From contig NZ_BPEV01000002.1 of NCBI RefSeq assembly GCF_019654955.1, positions 62,001 through 126,000 of the forward strand: DNA of 64,000 nucleotides, in the 5' to 3' direction. Under the pieces are notes generated by a model. The model was not told where the DNA came from. It worked only from the letters and a program-made list of their open reading frames with translations, and searched no databases. The stretch comes from Shewanella sp. KT0246 (GTDB taxonomy: Bacteria; Pseudomonadota; Gammaproteobacteria; Enterobacterales; Shewanellaceae). Position 1 is the first letter of the stretch, and each line of letters opens with the position of its first letter. Positions 8,813 to 16,561 of this stretch are shown piece by piece. The position numbers were made by a program, and so were the translations under genes.

Positions 8813-10072
8813 TTATCTAATTTGAATTTGTTCATCGTTTTTAAACGCTTCAGTGCCTGAAACCACCCACACATCACCCTCCTTACCTCCATCAACGACT
8901 TCGACTTGACTCATACTCCTTGCGCCGAGTGTCACTGGAGTTTTAACAGCTATATCATCGTTCATAACAAATGCTGTTGAACCGCCGCGATTTAAAAAGT
9001 CACCGCGTTTTACCATTAATACATTAGGGCGATTTTCGAGTAATACTCGCGCTGATAAACGCTGATTTTGACGAAGCGATAAACTGGTTTCAGCGTTAAA
9101 ACGCACTCGAGCTGTCACTTCACGGTTTCTTACTTCTGGTGAAATAGAAGATAAATGCCCCATCACTTTAAGACTGCCAAAACTTAACTCAACATCCATG
9201 CCTATGCCTAAGTCATCGGCATAAGATTCAGGCACTGCAAGCTCAGCTTCAAAGGCGCTCAAATCCACGACGGTAAGTATTGGCTGACTTGCGCCGATAC
9301 GGGCTTTTTGTTCAACCAACCAATTACCAATAATCCCTTTTACCGGCGCCTTAATATCTAGCGCAGCAATCTGACGAGCTAACTCGGTCACCACCAATGC
9401 TTGTCTGTCGACTTCTAGGGCACGGTTTTTAAGTTCAAACGTTAAGGTATCGCGCATCAATTCCACTTCTTGAATGGCATGTTTGTGCAACAACTTAGCT
9501 TTGTGTAAATCGTCTTTACTTTTTTCATAATCGATGCGGCTAATGAGACTATTTTGAATCAATTGATCGCCACGGCGACTTTCTCTATCGGCAGCTTCTA
9601 AATCGACCTTGGCCATATCCAGTACTTGGCTCACTCGTAACTGTTCGCGACGGGCATCTAACTTGGCGCGCTCCAAATCACTTTCCATTGCGGCAAATAC
9701 TGACTGCTCTTGTTGAAAGCTACTGCGTAATTTAGGGCTGTCGATTTGTGCAACGACTTGATCTTGTTCGACCTCATCACCTGGCTGGCTAAGTAACGTC
9801 ACCACACCTTGTTCAGTGCTGTATAAAATGGGAGCATTGGCTGCCACAATTTTACCTGTTGTCGCGATATCACGTACTAAAGTACCTCGAGTGATTGTGG
9901 CTAAACGTAGGTCTTTACCTTCGATGGAGCGAATAGAAGAGTCATGACCAATGCTTGCCCACACTAGCGCACTCATTAACACACAGATTGTGCCAATAAT
10001 GATGGGCATACGTAGCTTTTGAGAAGCGCCTGCTTTAATGACCGTATCTTGTCCGCTGGTATCTTTAATCAT
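8813..10072 (-). CDS. HlyD/MacA-like periplasmic adaptor protein
   Basis: 419 aa. One transmembrane anchor (about 23-44) is followed by the biotinyl-lipoyl half-motif 'GDEVEQDQVVAQIDSPKL', a long alpha-helical hairpin (about 120-235, rich in Glu, Arg, Lys and Gln), the returning lipoyl strand 'APVKGIIGNWLVEQKARI' and beta-barrel domains. This is the membrane fusion protein layout that links an inner-membrane pump to an outer-membrane channel. It is the first gene of the leftward block. The start is supported by GGAACCGAG just before the ATG, and about 115 nt upstream lies a sigma54-type promoter. Confidence 0.92.
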   Translation of the reverse strand: MIKDTSGQDTVIKAGASQKLRMPIIIGTICVLMSALVWASIGHDSSIRSIEGKDLRLATITRGTLVRDIATTGKIVAANAPILYSTEQGVVTLLSQPGDEVEQDQVVAQIDSPKLRSSFQQEQSVFAAMESDLERAKLDARREQLRVSQVLDMAKVDLEAADRESRRGDQLIQNSLISRIDYEKSKDDLHKAKLLHKHAIQEVELMRDTLTFELKNRALEVDRQALVVTELARQIAALDIKAPVKGIIGNWLVEQKARIGASQPILTVVDLSAFEAELAVPESYADDLGIGMDVELSFGSLKVMGHLSSISPEVRNREVTARVRFNAETSLSLRQNQRLSARVLLENRPNVLMVKRGDFLNRGGSTAFVMNDDIAVKTPVTLGARSMSQVEVVDGGKEGDVWVVSGTEAFKNDEQIQIR

Positions 10073-10196
10073 CTCGGTTCCTTGACTCTCACTAGGGGCT
10101 TTCTGTTTGCTGGCAGTCCGTTTACAAGCTATCCGCTTACAAATAGTGACCGTTCTAGAAAACCTAGTGTGCTATTTCGATATTGTTCCCGTGATA

Positions 10197-10214
10197 AAGC
10201 ACAGGCTATGCCAA
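10197..10214 (-). promoter_or_regulatory. Sigma54 (-24/-12) promoter for the exporter operon
   Basis: On the minus strand the sequence TTGGCATAGCCTGTGCTT has GG and GC separated by exactly 10 bases, and TTGGCA and TGCTT match the RpoN consensus halves. Transcription would start near 10187, giving a leader of about 115 nt before the HlyD-like gene. The same block encodes an NtrC-family activator with GAFTGA. Seen directly: sequence and spacing. Inferred: promoter activity and control by that regulator. Confidence 0.72.
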
Positions 10215-10276
10215 TAATAACAAAACTTTAAATATCATAAGGATAGGTGCAATTGCATTTATTAGAATATACGAAT

Positions 10277-10355
10277 GTGTCCGCGGACACTGATTTAAAG
10301 TGTCCGTAAAAAAGAAAAGTGTCCGAACAATAAAAAAGTGTCCGAGTGGACACTT
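10277..10355. promoter_or_regulatory. GTGTCC element array, probable enhancer for the NtrC-type regulator
   Basis: Four GTGTCC elements begin at 10277, 10300, 10319 and 10338. The first is part of the perfect palindrome GTGTCCGCGGACAC; the last is part of AAGTGTCC-GAGT-GGACACTT; the middle two are half-sites AGTGTCCG. Spacing between elements is 23, 19 and 19 bp, close to two helical turns. The array is about 65-145 bp upstream of the -24 box at 10211, the usual place for sigma54 enhancer sites. Confidence 0.72.
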
Positions 10356-10408
10356 TGATTGGTTTAGGTGTAAAAATCTGTACGGTGAAGCTGTTTACTC
10401 CGAGGCTG

Positions 10409-11281
10409 CTACTGTGTGGACCTAACTTTATCTAACGACTCACACAAAGTTTGTACGCCTAATATTGCTCTTGGCGAAGCCCTGTGCAGCAAATCAGCAT
10501 TAAGCTGATAAATATGATTATTCTTAACCGCTGGTAATTCTGGCCATTTCGACCAATCTACGCCAATAACATTACCTTCATCTTGGCTCTGTAATATCAC
10601 CTCAGCCCCAGTCAGTAAGACATTTTCAACACTGATTTGCGGGTATTCACTTGCTGCATCAATAAACACATTATCACCATGACAAGCGCTGATGATATGT
10701 TCAATCCAACTGCCTTTAGAGACCGTCATTAACGGTGTAGACCATAATTGATAAAAGACTTTTACCGCAGATTTTTGCTGATTCTGACTGCGAATATTGG
10801 CCAGCTGTTGGCGATAATCGTTCGCGACTTGCTCAGCTTGTTGCTGGCGGCCAGTTAACTCGCCTAATTGCTCAAGCTCTTTGGCCACATCATCTAAACT
10901 TTTAGGATCGCTATTGAAAACCTTAAAACCTAACTGAGTTAACTGGCTAATATCTTCCATTTTATTACCACTTTGCCAGACCACAATGAGATCAGGATTT
11001 AACTCAATAACTCGCTCCATCTGAATACCATAATAGCCACCAATACTTGGAATAGTTTTAGCTTGCTCAGGAAAGTCTGCATGATCTGTGGTGGCAACAA
11101 TTGTTTCGCCAGCACCAATGGCATAGAGCATTTCAACGGCATGAGGTGATAACGCAATCACCCTCTTTGCAGGTTTAACATTTGTTGCAACAACATCAGA
11201 ACTAAATAAAGTGAGTAACAAGGTAAAAGTGAAAGTGAAAGTGAAAGTGAATAAAAAAGAGCGATTAACGGAATGAGTCAC
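10409..11281 (-). CDS. btuF: Periplasmic cobalamin-binding protein BtuF-like
   Basis: About 290 aa, a class III ABC substrate-binding protein: 'RVIALSPHAVEMLYAIGAGETIVATTDHADFP', 'LNPDLIVVW' and 'ASPRAILGVQTLCESL' are typical of BtuF. I choose the GTG at 11281, which has AAAGG 7 bases upstream and gives a compact signal peptide; an upstream GTG at 11329 in the same frame lacks a Shine-Dalgarno. The signal peptide contains an unusual (Phe-Thr)5 stretch encoded by a hexanucleotide repeat. The matching BtuC and BtuD genes lie 27 kb away at 38.4-40.4 kb, so the transporter is split. BtuF delivers vitamin B12 to BtuCD in the periplasm. Confidence 0.85.
   Translation of the reverse strand: MTHSVNRSFLFTFTFTFTFTLLLTLFSSDVVATNVKPAKRVIALSPHAVEMLYAIGAGETIVATTDHADFPEQAKTIPSIGGYYGIQMERVIELNPDLIVVWQSGNKMEDISQLTQLGFKVFNSDPKSLDDVAKELEQLGELTGRQQQAEQVANDYRQQLANIRSQNQQKSAVKVFYQLWSTPLMTVSKGSWIEHIISACHGDNVFIDAASEYPQISVENVLLTGAEVILQSQDEGNVIGVDWSKWPELPAVKNNHIYQLNADLLHRASPRAILGVQTLCESLDKVRSTQ
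11223..11252 (-). repeat. Hexanucleotide repeat in btuF signal sequence
   Basis: GTGAAA (plus strand) is repeated in about five units, the outer ones imperfect, encoding alternating Phe and Thr in the hydrophobic core of the signal peptide. Copy-number change would lengthen or shorten the h-region without shifting the frame. Confidence 0.88.
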
Positions 11282-11423
11282 TGAAATACCTTTAATAAGT
11301 TTGAGTAGCAAGCTAATAGTTATGAGCACGAAATACTTAAAACCGCATCGTGCTCATTCTAGCAATTTTCGCACAGGATTAACGAATAAGTGATTTAACG
11401 AGTTAAAGAATTAATTTAAAGCC

Positions 11424-12461
11424 TTATAAAACTAACTCTGTTGGCCAACCAAACTTATCGACTAAAGCTTGTAGGTTTTTAGGACGATAATTTACGTCAT
11501 TATCCCAACGCTGTTTAACTGATTGATGAATGAGCATTGGTTCACCCATAGGTGCCATGTCTCTATAAAGCTTACGTTTAACTCGATAGAAATTACGACG
11601 AGAATTATGCAGTTTAGCCATAGGCGCCGGTGAAACCTGATTAATTAAATGTGATTCAACTGATAGCTTATAAGCTTGAGCTTCTTCTAGCATCCAGTGT
11701 AAGGCATTGTCTGACAGCATTAATCCTTGGTTGTCAGGTTGATAACTGCCACCAATATTACTGTGAGCACCAGCAAACCAAACTTGCTTCATATCCATCG
11801 TGTCTCTTGGTCGCCAAATAGTCGGTTCAAAATCCTGTCGATGTTCATCTATCGCTAAAGCATGACGAGCGACTTTGACATTACTGCCAATTTTAGTGTC
11901 ATAGAACTCATCTTTATCTTCAAATAAACCTAAAAATGAGCTGGGGATCCCCATCGCACCAACGGTATCCCACACGCCAACAAATTCAATCTCCCGTGAT
12001 GGGTGTGAATGCTGTTGCCTAAAGAGCAGTGACTTCTCACCTTCAGGTGCATAAGCTTTCGCTTGGGTTTTATAATGTTCAAAGGCTTGTTGAATAAGCT
12101 TGGCGTCAGGGCGTTTTACTATGCCGCAATTGTTTATCAAGCCGCAAAGGCTGCGCATGGTGTATGAGCCACGGCTAAAGCCAAACAAGTAAATCTCATC
12201 ACCTGCTTGGTAGTTCTGCACAATGTAGCGATAACCATCAAGAATGTTTTTATGCAGCCCTCTTCCTGTCGCTCCACCAATGAGGTTGTCGTAGTAAGAG
12301 CCAACTCCCCAGTCATAAAAAACTTGTTGAGGTTTACCATCCTGCGCAACAGGACTAATGGCTCTGGCAAGCCTAAGTACATTGGTCGCCTGATCTTGAT
12401 TAATGTCTTCTTCAGGGCGATTCCAAGTACCATCAGCACAAATAACAATCCGTTTATTCAT
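11424..12461 (-). CDS. DUF2235 family alpha/beta hydrolase-like protein
   Basis: About 345 aa beginning MNKRIVICADGTWNRPEE, the characteristic DUF2235 start. GFSRGSYTMRSLCG is the nucleophile elbow (Ser within GxSxG), and 'EIEFVGVWDTVGAMG' and 'VWFAGAHSNIGGSY' supply the expected Asp and His regions. The start at 12461 is preferred because GGAAGAG lies 8 bases before it; the in-frame upstream ATG at 12509 is not needed. DUF2235 includes type VI secretion phospholipase effectors (Tle1), but no vgrG, PAAR or immunity gene is nearby, so this is more likely a housekeeping intracellular hydrolase. Substrate unknown. Confidence 0.85.
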   Translation of the reverse strand: MNKRIVICADGTWNRPEEDINQDQATNVLRLARAISPVAQDGKPQQVFYDWGVGSYYDNLIGGATGRGLHKNILDGYRYIVQNYQAGDEIYLFGFSRGSYTMRSLCGLINNCGIVKRPDAKLIQQAFEHYKTQAKAYAPEGEKSLLFRQQHSHPSREIEFVGVWDTVGAMGIPSSFLGLFEDKDEFYDTKIGSNVKVARHALAIDEHRQDFEPTIWRPRDTMDMKQVWFAGAHSNIGGSYQPDNQGLMLSDNALHWMLEEAQAYKLSVESHLINQVSPAPMAKLHNSRRNFYRVKRKLYRDMAPMGEPMLIHQSVKQRWDNDVNYRPKNLQALVDKFGWPTELVL

Positions 12462-12690
12462 CACTCTTCCTTGTTCGCTTATGATTTGAATCAAATTAGG
12501 CCATTGCACGGGGTAATGTTACTGCATCACTTTTCTAAAGAAGAAAGTTACAACGCCTTATTTAAGTAGACACTATTGACACAATTAACGTGTGATAAAT
12601 CATACCTTGTTCGACTTTTAGACAATAGTCATTCCTGCAAAAGTATCGTTTACTCATTAACGACTTACTTCTAGCAGTAAAGGAATCCCT

Positions 12691-13233
12691 ATGTTAACGA
12701 CTCAACAGTCAGTTTTGGTGATCATTGACGTCCAAGGTAAGCTTGCCCAAGTGATGCAGCAATCGCCCGAATTACATAAACAACTCGGCATTTTAATCCA
12801 AGGGGCGCAATTGTTTGATATACCTATTTTATGGGTTGAACAACTGCCCGATAAACTCGGCGGAACCAGTGAGGAATTAGCAGCTCTACTCAGTAAAACC
12901 ACACAGGTTATTCCCAAGTCATATTTTAGTGCTTGGCAAAACTCTGAATTCCAACAACAACTAGCTAGACTCAATCGTACTGATATTATCCTTGCGGGCA
13001 TTGAAACCCATGTTTGCGTCTATCAAACTTGCCAAGACTTACTGGCTAATCGTTATAACGTTCACTTAGTTGCCGACGCTGTATCGTCACGCACCAGCGA
13101 AAATAAGCAGCTAGGGATCCAAATGATGACTCAATTAGGCGCGAAGGTAACCAACACTGAATCTTGTTTGTTCGAGCTTCAACATCAAGCCAGTGGGGAA
13201 CGCTTCAAGTCTCTTCTAAAGTTAATAAAGTAA
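12691..13233 (+). CDS. Isochorismatase-like cysteine hydrolase
   Basis: 180 aa. The catalytic triad of this fold is visible: Asp in VIIDVQGKL near residue 13, Lys in IPKSYFSAW, and Cys in GIETHVCVYQTCQDLL with the usual cis-peptide region before it. The length matches the short YcaC/hydrolase group. Members hydrolyse amides, carbamates or vinyl ethers, and this subgroup has no confirmed substrate. It is divergent from the DUF2235 gene and followed by non-coding DNA, so it is probably monocistronic. Confidence 0.88.
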   Translation: MLTTQQSVLVIIDVQGKLAQVMQQSPELHKQLGILIQGAQLFDIPILWVEQLPDKLGGTSEELAALLSKTTQVIPKSYFSAWQNSEFQQQLARLNRTDIILAGIETHVCVYQTCQDLLANRYNVHLVADAVSSRTSENKQLGIQMMTQLGAKVTNTESCLFELQHQASGERFKSLLKLIK

Positions 13234-13387
13234 TTAATTTAATAGCTTAACTTACCATGACAAATGTCATCGACTCTAATGACAATATTCACTTACCGCA
13301 AAAAGGCAAGTTTAATAGACTTATTCCATCGACATAACACATCGGTTTGAAAACTTTCATCATTACAGTAAATTAAAGGAGCACGTC
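13234..13387. other. Intergenic segment before the small ORF
   Basis: Non-coding stretch between the isochorismatase-like gene and the small membrane ORF. It contains a TGACAAATGTCA-like inverted sequence near 13258 and ends with the AAAGGAG ribosome-binding site of the next gene. Nothing else is recognisable. Confidence 0.4.
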
Positions 13388-13486
13388 ATGGGATGGGAAC
13401 ATATTGCAATATTAAGTCTATGTATTGGAGCTATTAATCAGGTGGTGCCAGTAATTTTAGCCTTAATCGAGAAAGAAAAAAGCTAA
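13388..13486 (+). CDS. 32-aa single-span membrane peptide
   Basis: A short reading frame starts MGWEHIAILSLCIG and ends in EKEKS. A strong Shine-Dalgarno (AAAGGAG) lies 6 bases before the ATG. The peptide has one hydrophobic segment (about residues 5-27), one Cys, a conserved-looking Gly-Ala-Ile-Asn turn and a charged KEKS tail, the typical shape of a bacterial small membrane protein. A rho-independent terminator follows 80 bp downstream, making a compact independent transcription unit. No family is recognised. It may be a regulatory small protein or a type I toxin-like peptide. Confidence 0.55.
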   Translation: MGWEHIAILSLCIGAINQVVPVILALIEKEKS

Positions 13487-13565
13487 CATCAGAGCAAATT
13501 ATACGGAGTTACTCTCCTATTTTTTACTAAGAACACTTTATTAACTAAGACACATTTTTTAACTT

Positions 13566-13592
13566 AGAGCGCCTCGGGTGCTCTTTTTTATT
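13566..13592 (+). terminator. Rho-independent terminator after the 32-aa ORF
   Basis: GAGCGCC-TCG-GGTGCTC forms a 7-pair stem (one G-T pair) followed by TTTTTTATTTTT. It lies downstream of the small membrane ORF and upstream of the J-domain operon. Confidence 0.8.
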
Positions 13593-13821
13593 TTTAGTGA
13601 AAAAATGAGCTTTAATAAAGCAAGTGTCAGCCAAAGTGGACAATCAGAATATTAAATTTGTATTATTTTTATTCAATTTGAACATCTGAATTTTGTAATA
13701 AGCTAAACTAGTTGATAGTTTTATGGAAATGATTGTATTTCTGTTATTATTTACAACCAAATAATCATAATTTAATGGATTAGCAGCAGTCTATCCAAGT
13801 TCATATACCATAGGTAAAAAT
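13593..13821. other. AT-rich upstream region of the J-domain operon
   Basis: Non-coding AT-rich DNA that must hold the promoter of the J-domain operon. I cannot pick one -10/-35 pair with confidence. Confidence 0.4.
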
Positions 13822-14106
13822 ATGATTAACCACTTCACTGTCCTCGGTGTTAAAGCCAGTGCCAAAGAAGACGAAATAAAAAAAGCCTATAAACGTTTAT
13901 CAAATAAGTTTCACCCCGATAAACTGATTAATGCTTCAGAAGAAGAAAAACATCTCGCAGCACAGCAGTTGCAACGCGTTAAAGATGCCTACGATGTTTT
14001 GTCTGATAAAAAGTTAAGAACTGCGTTTATTAAAGATTTTAATAATGTCATCGTAACCAATCCTACAGCGGCTATGACCGAACTGTGGGATCAATTTTAT
14101 TCTTGA
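13822..14106 (+). CDS. Minimal J-domain protein
   Basis: 94 aa, almost entirely a J-domain: 'HFTVLGVKASAKEDEIKKAY', the HPD motif in NKFHPDKL, then helix 4 with 'KDAYDVLSDKKLRTAF'. There is no Gly/Phe-rich region, zinc finger or client-binding domain, so it is a class III (type C) J-protein that should stimulate the ATPase of an Hsp70 and recruit it to a specific client. It is the first of four genes with 7, -1 and 12 bp junctions, and the three followers are candidates for client or adaptor. No Hsp70 gene is present in the window. Confidence 0.9.
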   Translation: MINHFTVLGVKASAKEDEIKKAYKRLSNKFHPDKLINASEEEKHLAAQQLQRVKDAYDVLSDKKLRTAFIKDFNNVIVTNPTAAMTELWDQFYS

Positions 14107-14113
14107 GAAACCC

Positions 14114-14650
14114 ATGAGCAAACCACTTAATATCTCACGTATTAATGAGTTAAAAAATAATGCCTATGACAATATCGAGTCGTATAACGATCCCGATAGC
14201 CCAGAAGCATTAGCCAAATTCACTGACTCAATGAAAGCGATTTTGTTAGCCGATCCTTCGATGTTGGCAGCTGTGCCTGAATATTTGCCAGTGGCACTAT
14301 TCAATCGAGTTCGCTTTTCAGATGCCGCTAAAACCAAGTGGGCGACATGGATTGATACTGCGACCTTGCCGTCGTGGGATGAGTTTAAAGTTACGATTCA
14401 ATTTAATAATGATGATGTTCCTTTAGTACTTGCAGTACGTAAGTACTCTGAAGAATTACTCATCGAAAGCTGTGCGGTCGTTTACTTGCTTAACACTCAA
14501 GATAACGTGGTGGCGCCAAGTAAATCTTTTAGTGCCAATGAAGCAAGTGACACTAATGATGACGGCTATGATCCCTACAATGATGATGGGGACTATGATG
14601 ACAGCGATGAAGAAGGTTATTACGACCAATATGATGACGAGGAGCGATAA
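14114..14650 (+). CDS. Unknown protein with highly acidic C-terminal tail (J-operon gene 2)
   Basis: 178 aa. The first 130 residues look like a mixed alpha/beta soluble domain ('FDAAKTKWATWIDTATLPSWDEF' region and a 'VPLVLAVRKYSEELLIES' segment). The last 35 residues are almost only Asp, Glu, Tyr and Asn, an acidic disordered tail like those of histone-like chaperones or RNA-mimicking proteins. It starts 7 bp after the J-domain gene and its TAA overlaps the next ATG (TAATG). No family is recognised. Confidence 0.8.
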   Translation: MSKPLNISRINELKNNAYDNIESYNDPDSPEALAKFTDSMKAILLADPSMLAAVPEYLPVALFNRVRFSDAAKTKWATWIDTATLPSWDEFKVTIQFNNDDVPLVLAVRKYSEELLIESCAVVYLLNTQDNVVAPSKSFSANEASDTNDDGYDPYNDDGDYDDSDEEGYYDQYDDEER

Positions 14651-15408
14651 TGAACAATCTTATTGAACTCACCGCAGCAGAGATAAAAGATCTAGCTGAT
14701 GTAGAGCCGCAACAAGCCAGTAAGCGCTTCGAAATTATTGCTAATACTATGTCAGACGATCAACTTGTTGATGTCATTGAACATATGGATATTGTGACCC
14801 TGACGCAAATTAACAGTCATCACGATATTTCGTGTCCATCAATCATGTCAGAACTGATGTCTCCTGAGCAAATTCGTGACATCGTCTGTCAGCAACCTCT
14901 GTATTGGGAAGAGCAAATCAAAACCAATGCAGATGAGTTAATGCATCATACTTTTGAGTTCCTAACTTACCTTATTCGTATTCAAGGAACCGAAGAAAAG
15001 CAGGCTGCTATTTTAGAGTGTATCGCAGAAGATCCTGCGGGCTTATTCTACCTATCAATTCCGTTTATTGAACTCATTCTAGCCCCTTCAGGTGAGCAAG
15101 ATGGCAATACCATCTATGAAAGTTTCGATGACGAAGATGACGGTGAAACTGTGGGTTATAGTAACTGGCAAGCCGATGAAGAAGCTCACAGCTTAGCCAT
15201 TGACGACCCACGCAGTTTATACGCTTTGGTTAAACAGCTAACCCCTGATGTCGCTTCTTCAATTAAAAACTTGCTGCGTAATGAAAGTTCTGGCTGGGAG
15301 CAAATCATTGGTAAATTCGTTAACGAGCTTGTACTGCAAGCTAAAGAGAAAAACGAAGTGGCTGATGAATACGCTGAAGTCGATGACATGTTTACTTTTC
15401 TTGATTAA
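14650..15408 (+). CDS. Unknown acidic helical protein (J-operon gene 3)
   Basis: 252 aa, mostly alpha-helical with repeated short helix pairs ('MSDDQLVDVIEHMDIVTLTQI', 'EQIRDIVCQQPLYWEEQ'). It has an internal acidic segment (ESFDDEDDGETVGY near 155-170) and ends in DDMFTFLD. The start overlaps the previous stop by one base. No signal peptide, membrane segment or enzyme motif is visible. Function unknown; coupling to the J-protein suggests a chaperone or assembly partner. Confidence 0.8.
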   Translation: MNNLIELTAAEIKDLADVEPQQASKRFEIIANTMSDDQLVDVIEHMDIVTLTQINSHHDISCPSIMSELMSPEQIRDIVCQQPLYWEEQIKTNADELMHHTFEFLTYLIRIQGTEEKQAAILECIAEDPAGLFYLSIPFIELILAPSGEQDGNTIYESFDDEDDGETVGYSNWQADEEAHSLAIDDPRSLYALVKQLTPDVASSIKNLLRNESSGWEQIIGKFVNELVLQAKEKNEVADEYAEVDDMFTFLD

Positions 15409-15420
15409 GGAATCGACTTA

Positions 15421-16320
15421 ATGCAATTAGCATTACGTGATAATAACCAAGGTCCATATTTTAGCCGTGTACTTGAATATGGACGCACAGAAGCACTATT
15501 AACCGACGAACATGTCGCTCAGATAAAATCCAAAGCGATTTTAATGAGTTTAAAGTTAGCAGATAAGTTTTATAACAAACACAAAATGCATTTGCTTGAG
15601 CATGCTGCTCACGATGTTATTGGCGTTGTGAGTTTAGGGCTGGTTGCACTTACCGGTGAGGAGCCCGCTGGCTCTGTTGCTTTATTGCAAACTCCAGATG
15701 GTGTGCTTAAGTGTTTCCAGAAAGGCTGGAACATGTTGACCATTGTCAGCAAGCATATGCACGGCAATGAAAACTCGCTATATGGTGATATTAACCAGCT
15801 ACTGTTAGAAAAAATATCAACACCACCCGATAGTGAAATTTGGCTAGGTTGGCAAGATTATCAAACAGCACTGAAAGATCACCACAATCAAGAAGCCACT
15901 AAAGTTTTACTTGAAACTTTTTACGCTAAAGTCGAACTAGACCCATTATTTAGTCTTGGGCTTGAAAGCGTATTAGCAGAGGCGGTGTTGTATCGCATCA
16001 TGTTTGACGACGCTAGAGTGCGTGAAGACATGAAAAAGCGCTTACGCAAGATTGAGCTAGATGAAAAGTGGTTCAGCATTGATGCTATTACCATTCATAC
16101 TGAACGCGCATTGAGCCATTTGCCAGCAACACTTGCTGACACCATTCGTGAAGATTTAGGTAAGCATTTTTATCAAGAGTTATTGCGTACTCTCAAGTTT
16201 GCCAAAAAGTATCGCGAACTGGCTCTTGATGATGCGAGCCCTGAAAAGCTTGAACGTTATGAGCAAAAACATGGTCTGCAAAGTGTATTGTTAGGTTGGC
16301 AGGATACAATTGAATTCTAG
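15421..16320 (+). CDS. Unknown helical protein (J-operon gene 4)
   Basis: 299 aa, predicted soluble and mainly helical, with a slightly hydrophobic segment 'HDVIGVVSLGLVALTGEEPAG' around 70-90 that is too polar for a clear membrane helix. It contains 'WLGWQDYQTALKDHHN' and near the C-terminus 'LLGWQDTIEF', an internal similarity of the type LGWQD. It starts 12 bp after gene 3 and is followed by a strong terminator, so it ends the operon. No family is recognised. Confidence 0.8.
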   Translation: MQLALRDNNQGPYFSRVLEYGRTEALLTDEHVAQIKSKAILMSLKLADKFYNKHKMHLLEHAAHDVIGVVSLGLVALTGEEPAGSVALLQTPDGVLKCFQKGWNMLTIVSKHMHGNENSLYGDINQLLLEKISTPPDSEIWLGWQDYQTALKDHHNQEATKVLLETFYAKVELDPLFSLGLESVLAEAVLYRIMFDDARVREDMKKRLRKIELDEKWFSIDAITIHTERALSHLPATLADTIREDLGKHFYQELLRTLKFAKKYRELALDDASPEKLERYEQKHGLQSVLLGWQDTIEF

Positions 16321-16348
16321 CCTCAAGCAGAACTCAATAATGACTAAG

Positions 16349-16381
16349 GGCAACAAAGGCTGACTTTGCTGCCTTTTTTTA
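16349..16381 (+). terminator. Terminator of the J-domain operon
   Basis: GGCAACAAAG-GCTGA-CTTTGCTGCC forms a 10-base stem with one A-C mismatch, followed by eight T residues. It lies about 30 bp after the last gene. Confidence 0.85.
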
Positions 16382-16561
16382 TGCCTATAGACCTATCACT
16401 CTACACTAGGCTACCTCTGCAGATATATTTATTATGCTCAATTAACTGATTGATCTAAATTTGATTAAACACGTATTCTTAATAGACCGTATTATTGAAG
16501 CAGATTGATGGCAAATTATCCTTCAGCAGTACCTGACTCCTTCATTAAATGAGTTTTCACT

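Noticed and set aside
11424-12461. DUF2235 protein as a type VI secretion effector
   Set aside because: No vgrG, PAAR, tssM or immunity gene nearby; the domain also occurs in non-secreted hydrolases.
13620-13645. GTGTCAGCCAAAGTGGACA as another copy of the GTGTCC enhancer element
   Set aside because: The left half differs at a key base and the spacing is much larger than in the array at 10277-10355.
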